From NCBI GenBank assembly GCA_005786775.1, contig SYDD01000125.1, positions 1-6,356 on the forward strand: a stretch of DNA of 6,356 bases, read 5' to 3'. Every line of letters starts with the position of its first letter. The stretch's first letter is position 1. The stretch is from Opitutaceae bacterium (GTDB lineage Bacteria > Verrucomicrobiota > Verrucomicrobiia > Opitutales > Opitutaceae). The notes under the pieces are model-generated. The model worked only from the letters and a program-made list of their open reading frames with translations, was not told the DNA's origin and ran no database searches. Below, piece by piece: positions 3,894 to 6,356 of the stretch. The translations under genes were made by a program, and so were the position numbers.

Positions 3894-6356
3894 ATGAAAC
3901 GCCTCTTCCTCCTCGCCTGCCTGCTGGCCGCGTCCGCCTTCGCCGCCGACGTCCCGCTGCGCGTCTTCCTGCGCTCCGGCCCCAAGTCCCACGGCCCCGG
4001 CGCCCACGACTACCCGCGCTTCCTCGCCGAGTGGGTGCCGCTCCTCAACGCCCGCGGCGCCCGCGCCGCCGGCGGCGACACCTTCCCCACCCGCGCCCAG
4101 CTCGAGGCCACCGACGTGCTCATCCTGCACGCTCAGGAGGCCGGCAACATCCCCGCCGCCGAGGACCGCGCGAACCTCGACGCCTTCCTCCGCCGCGGCG
4201 GCGGCCTCGTGGTCATCCACGCCGGCGCCGTCTCCCGCGACCCGGCCTGGTACCGCGACGTGATCGGCGGCTCCTGGCGCCACGGCCACACCAAGTGGCT
4301 CGAGGCCCCGATGCACCTCTACTTCACCGACCGCGACCACCCCGTCACGCAGGGGGTCTCGAACTGGGCGATGGACGATGAGATCTACTACGACATGGAC
4401 ATGCACCCCTCCGCGCGGGTGCTGGCCGCCGCCTACACGCCCAAGGCGATCGACACCGGCGGGCGCGGCAACCGCGAGGCCCAGGCCCGCGCCGCCGAGG
4501 CCGTGGCGCAGCGCAAGGGCGTCAACATCTACGACATCCAGCCCCAGATCTGGAGCTACGAGCGGCAGCTCGAGGGCGCGCCCCGCAGCTACCGCGCGTT
4601 CGTCTCCCTGCCCGGGCACCGCTACGAGAACTTCAACCGGCCCAACTACCGCGCCCTCCTCCTGCGCGGCATCGCCTGGGCCGGCCAGCGCGCCAACGTC
4701 GACGAGCTCTGCCGCCCCGAGGAGCTGGGCGACGCCCTCCGCTACCCGGCCGACGGCCCCACCCACCCGCGCGCCGCCGCCGCCAAGCTCGAGGTCCACC
4801 CCGAGTTCAAGGTCGGCCTCGTCGCCGCCGAACCCCTCATCAACAAGGTGATGAACCTCGACTGGGACGAGCGCGGCCGCCTCTGGGTCGCCGAGACCCC
4901 CGAGTATCCCAACGGCCGCCGCGCCCCGGTCACCGACGCGTGGAAGGAGAGCGGGAACCTCCGCGGGGCCAAGGTCGACCGCGCGCCCGAGGACCGCATC
5001 TCGATCCTGAGCGACACCGACGGCGACGGCGTGATGGATCGCAAAAAGGTCTTCGCCGACGGGCTCGAGCTGGTGACGAGCTTCGTCTTCCACGGGCGCG
5101 GGGTGATCGCCGCCACCGCACCGGACATCTGGTTCCTCGAGGACACCGACGGGGACGACGTCGCCGACCGCCGCACGCGGCTCTACACCGGCCTCGGTAT
5201 CCGCGACACCCACGCGGTCATCAACAACCTGCGCTGGGGCCTCGACGGCTGGATCTACGCGACGCACGGCTACTCGCAGGGTGACGTCACGGCCGGCGCG
5301 GGCGGGCGCGCCTTCGGCCCGGGCGGCAGCGGCGTCGTGCGCTTCAAGGCGGACGGCTCCGCGTTCGAGCAGTACAACTCGAAGAACGGCAACACTTGGG
5401 GCCTGGAGACGACCTGGGACGGGCAGATCTTCTGGACCCAGCCGACGAGCGGCACCGTGTTCTTCCACAGCCTCCTGCCCGAGTCGGTGCTGGCGCGCGG
5501 CAAGATGCCCGGCGCGACCACCTGGAAGGGAATGATCACCAACCAGCGGAGCTACCCCGCGATCGAGTGGCCCGAGCAGGCCTACGTGCAGATCGACCAG
5601 GTCGGCCGCTTCACCGCGGCTTCCGGCTGCGCCGTCTACGAGGGGGGCACTTGGCCGGCCAAGTGGAACTACAGCTACTTCACCGGCGAGCCGACCCTCA
5701 ACCTCGTCCACCACCAGTTCGTGCGCCGCGACGGCACCAGCTACCGCACGGAGAAGGAGGCGGGCCGCGAGCAGACCGAGTTCATCCGCAGCCGCGACCT
5801 CTGGTTCCGGCCGATCGACACTCGCGTCGGCCCCGACGGCGCCCTGTACGTGATCGACTTCTACAACCAGGCGGTGATCCACAACGACACCCGCGGGCCG
5901 CAGCACGGGCCGGCCAACGCCGCCGTGCGGCCGGACCGCGACCATTACTTCGCCCGCATCTGGCGCGTCGACCACCGCGAGGCGAAGCCGCTCCCGGTGC
6001 CCGCCCTCGACCGCCGCGACCTCGCCGGGCTCGTGCGGACGATCGAGCAGAGCCCCAACGCCCACGTGCGCAAGACCGCCTGGCGGCTGGCGCAGGAGAA
6101 CCACGGCGCCGCGGGCGCGCGCGCCCTCACCCAGATCAACCGCGGGCCCATCGGCAGCCTGCCCGAGCAGCGCCACGCCGCCGCCCGCGCCGCCACCACC
6201 CGCGCCCAGCAGGAGGCCGTCCTCGCCGAGTTCGCCGCCGCGCCCGATGATTGGATCCGGTCGGCGCTCGTCGCCGCCGCCGTCGAGCGCGCCCACGACT
6301 ATGTGCTCCTCGCGCTGCAGGCGCCGCAGCCCGCGGCCCTCGCGCCCTTCGTCGCC
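3894..6356 (+). CDS. Secreted ThuA domain - PVC-type putative dehydrogenase beta-propeller - HEAT-repeat fusion (3' partial)
   Basis: The frame from ATG 3894 is open to the right edge: 821 codons, with the C-terminus outside. Residues 1-17 form a signal peptide (MKRLFLLACLLAASAFA, then AD), so the protein is exported. Residues about 20-265 resemble ThuA-type domains (glutamine-amidotransferase-like fold, linked to trehalose/3-keto-sugar metabolism): DVLILHAQE (74-82), RRGGGLVVIHAGA (100-112), GSWRHGH (126-132), DRDHPVTQG (146-154), DDEIYY (161-166) and SLPGHRYENF (238-247), closing with GIAWAG (259-264). From about 298 the PVC-type putative membrane-bound dehydrogenase region begins (KLEVHPEFKV, NLDWDERGRLWVAETPEYPN). 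It has two calcium-loop-like motifs, DTDGDGVMD (374-382) and DTDGDDVAD (417-425), then propeller repeats including WGLDGWIYATHGYSQG and the late VGPDGALYVIDFYNQ. Helical HEAT-like repeats start near 703. Relatives often end in a CxxCH haem c domain, which would lie beyond the window. The gene starts 20 bases after the cupin stop. The architecture is confident; the substrate is unknown. Confidence 0.92.
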   Translation, partial: MKRLFLLACLLAASAFAADVPLRVFLRSGPKSHGPGAHDYPRFLAEWVPLLNARGARAAGGDTFPTRAQLEATDVLILHAQEAGNIPAAEDRANLDAFLRRGGGLVVIHAGAVSRDPAWYRDVIGGSWRHGHTKWLEAPMHLYFTDRDHPVTQGVSNWAMDDEIYYDMDMHPSARVLAAAYTPKAIDTGGRGNREAQARAAEAVAQRKGVNIYDIQPQIWSYERQLEGAPRSYRAFVSLPGHRYENFNRPNYRALLLRGIAWAGQRANVDELCRPEELGDALRYPADGPTHPRAAAAKLEVHPEFKVGLVAAEPLINKVMNLDWDERGRLWVAETPEYPNGRRAPVTDAWKESGNLRGAKVDRAPEDRISILSDTDGDGVMDRKKVFADGLELVTSFVFHGRGVIAATAPDIWFLEDTDGDDVADRRTRLYTGLGIRDTHAVINNLRWGLDGWIYATHGYSQGDVTAGAGGRAFGPGGSGVVRFKADGSAFEQYNSKNGNTWGLETTWDGQIFWTQPTSGTVFFHSLLPESVLARGKMPGATTWKGMITNQRSYPAIEWPEQAYVQIDQVGRFTAASGCAVYEGGTWPAKWNYSYFTGEPTLNLVHHQFVRRDGTSYRTEKEAGREQTEFIRSRDLWFRPIDTRVGPDGALYVIDFYNQAVIHNDTRGPQHGPANAAVRPDRDHYFARIWRVDHREAKPLPVPALDRRDLAGLVRTIEQSPNAHVRKTAWRLAQENHGAAGARALTQINRGPIGSLPEQRHAAARAATTRAQQEAVLAEFAAAPDDWIRSALVAAAVERAHDYVLLALQAPQPAALAPFVA

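Noticed and set aside
4031..5542. Several 60-160 codon open frames on both strands inside the ThuA-dehydrogenase gene
   Set aside because: All overlap the main frame, are dominated by R, P, A and S, and show no motif. They are compositional shadows.
3714..6296. An 860-codon reverse-strand open frame across most of the ThuA-dehydrogenase gene
   Set aside because: Its translation is a low-complexity mix of G, A, V, R, E and L with no recognisable domain. The opposite strand in register encodes a signal peptide and three known domain types. It is a by-product of high GC at third codon positions.
1..6356. tRNA, rRNA, CRISPR array, insertion sequence or phage-like gene
   Set aside because: No cloverleaf-like segment, regularly spaced repeat, transposase motif or terminal inverted repeat was seen on either strand.

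Overview
The window is very GC-rich (well over 65% by eye). It carries five clear plus-strand protein genes, one minus-strand gene remnant, and no RNA gene, CRISPR array or insertion sequence that I can see. The best taxonomic hint is the last gene, a secreted ThuA / beta-propeller dehydrogenase / HEAT-repeat fusion of the kind expanded in Planctomycetota and Verrucomicrobiota (PVC group). The cytochrome b fused to a diheme cytochrome c, the high GC content and the start codons without Shine-Dalgarno sites fit as well. My guess is a verrucomicrobium (Opitutae-like), less likely a planctomycete. This is inference from gene content, not a database match.

Left part (1-2246): the end of a respiratory operon. 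A Rieske iron-sulfur protein, whose 5' end lies outside the window, is followed after 4 bases by a 595-residue protein. That protein joins a seven-helix cytochrome b (b6 plus subunit IV arrangement) to a C-terminal domain with two CxxCH haem c sites. The two genes can supply all the redox centres of a quinol:cytochrome c oxidoreductase, with the C-terminal haems replacing cytochrome c1 or f.

Junction (2247-2492): the reverse strand holds the C-terminal half of a rhodanese-like protein, including the active-site loop. Its N-terminal half is missing, so it looks like a gene remnant. Its stop codon faces the stop of the cytochrome gene, and a short GC-rich inverted repeat lies between them. The remaining 90 bases before the next start show no convincing promoter or gene.

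Right part (2493-6356): three co-directional genes with gaps of 43 and 20 bases, probably one operon. They encode a TIM-barrel protein of the phosphoenolpyruvate-hydrolase-like family (PF09370), a small metal-binding cupin, and a large secreted protein. The large protein has an N-terminal ThuA domain, a PVC-type putative dehydrogenase beta-propeller and the start of a HEAT-repeat region, and it runs off the right edge after 821 codons. The set suggests carbohydrate or polyol oxidation outside the cytoplasm coupled to cytoplasmic processing, but no substrate can be read from the sequence. If the missing C-terminus carries a haem c domain, as is common in this family, its electrons could enter the same respiratory chain as the upstream cytochrome complex.
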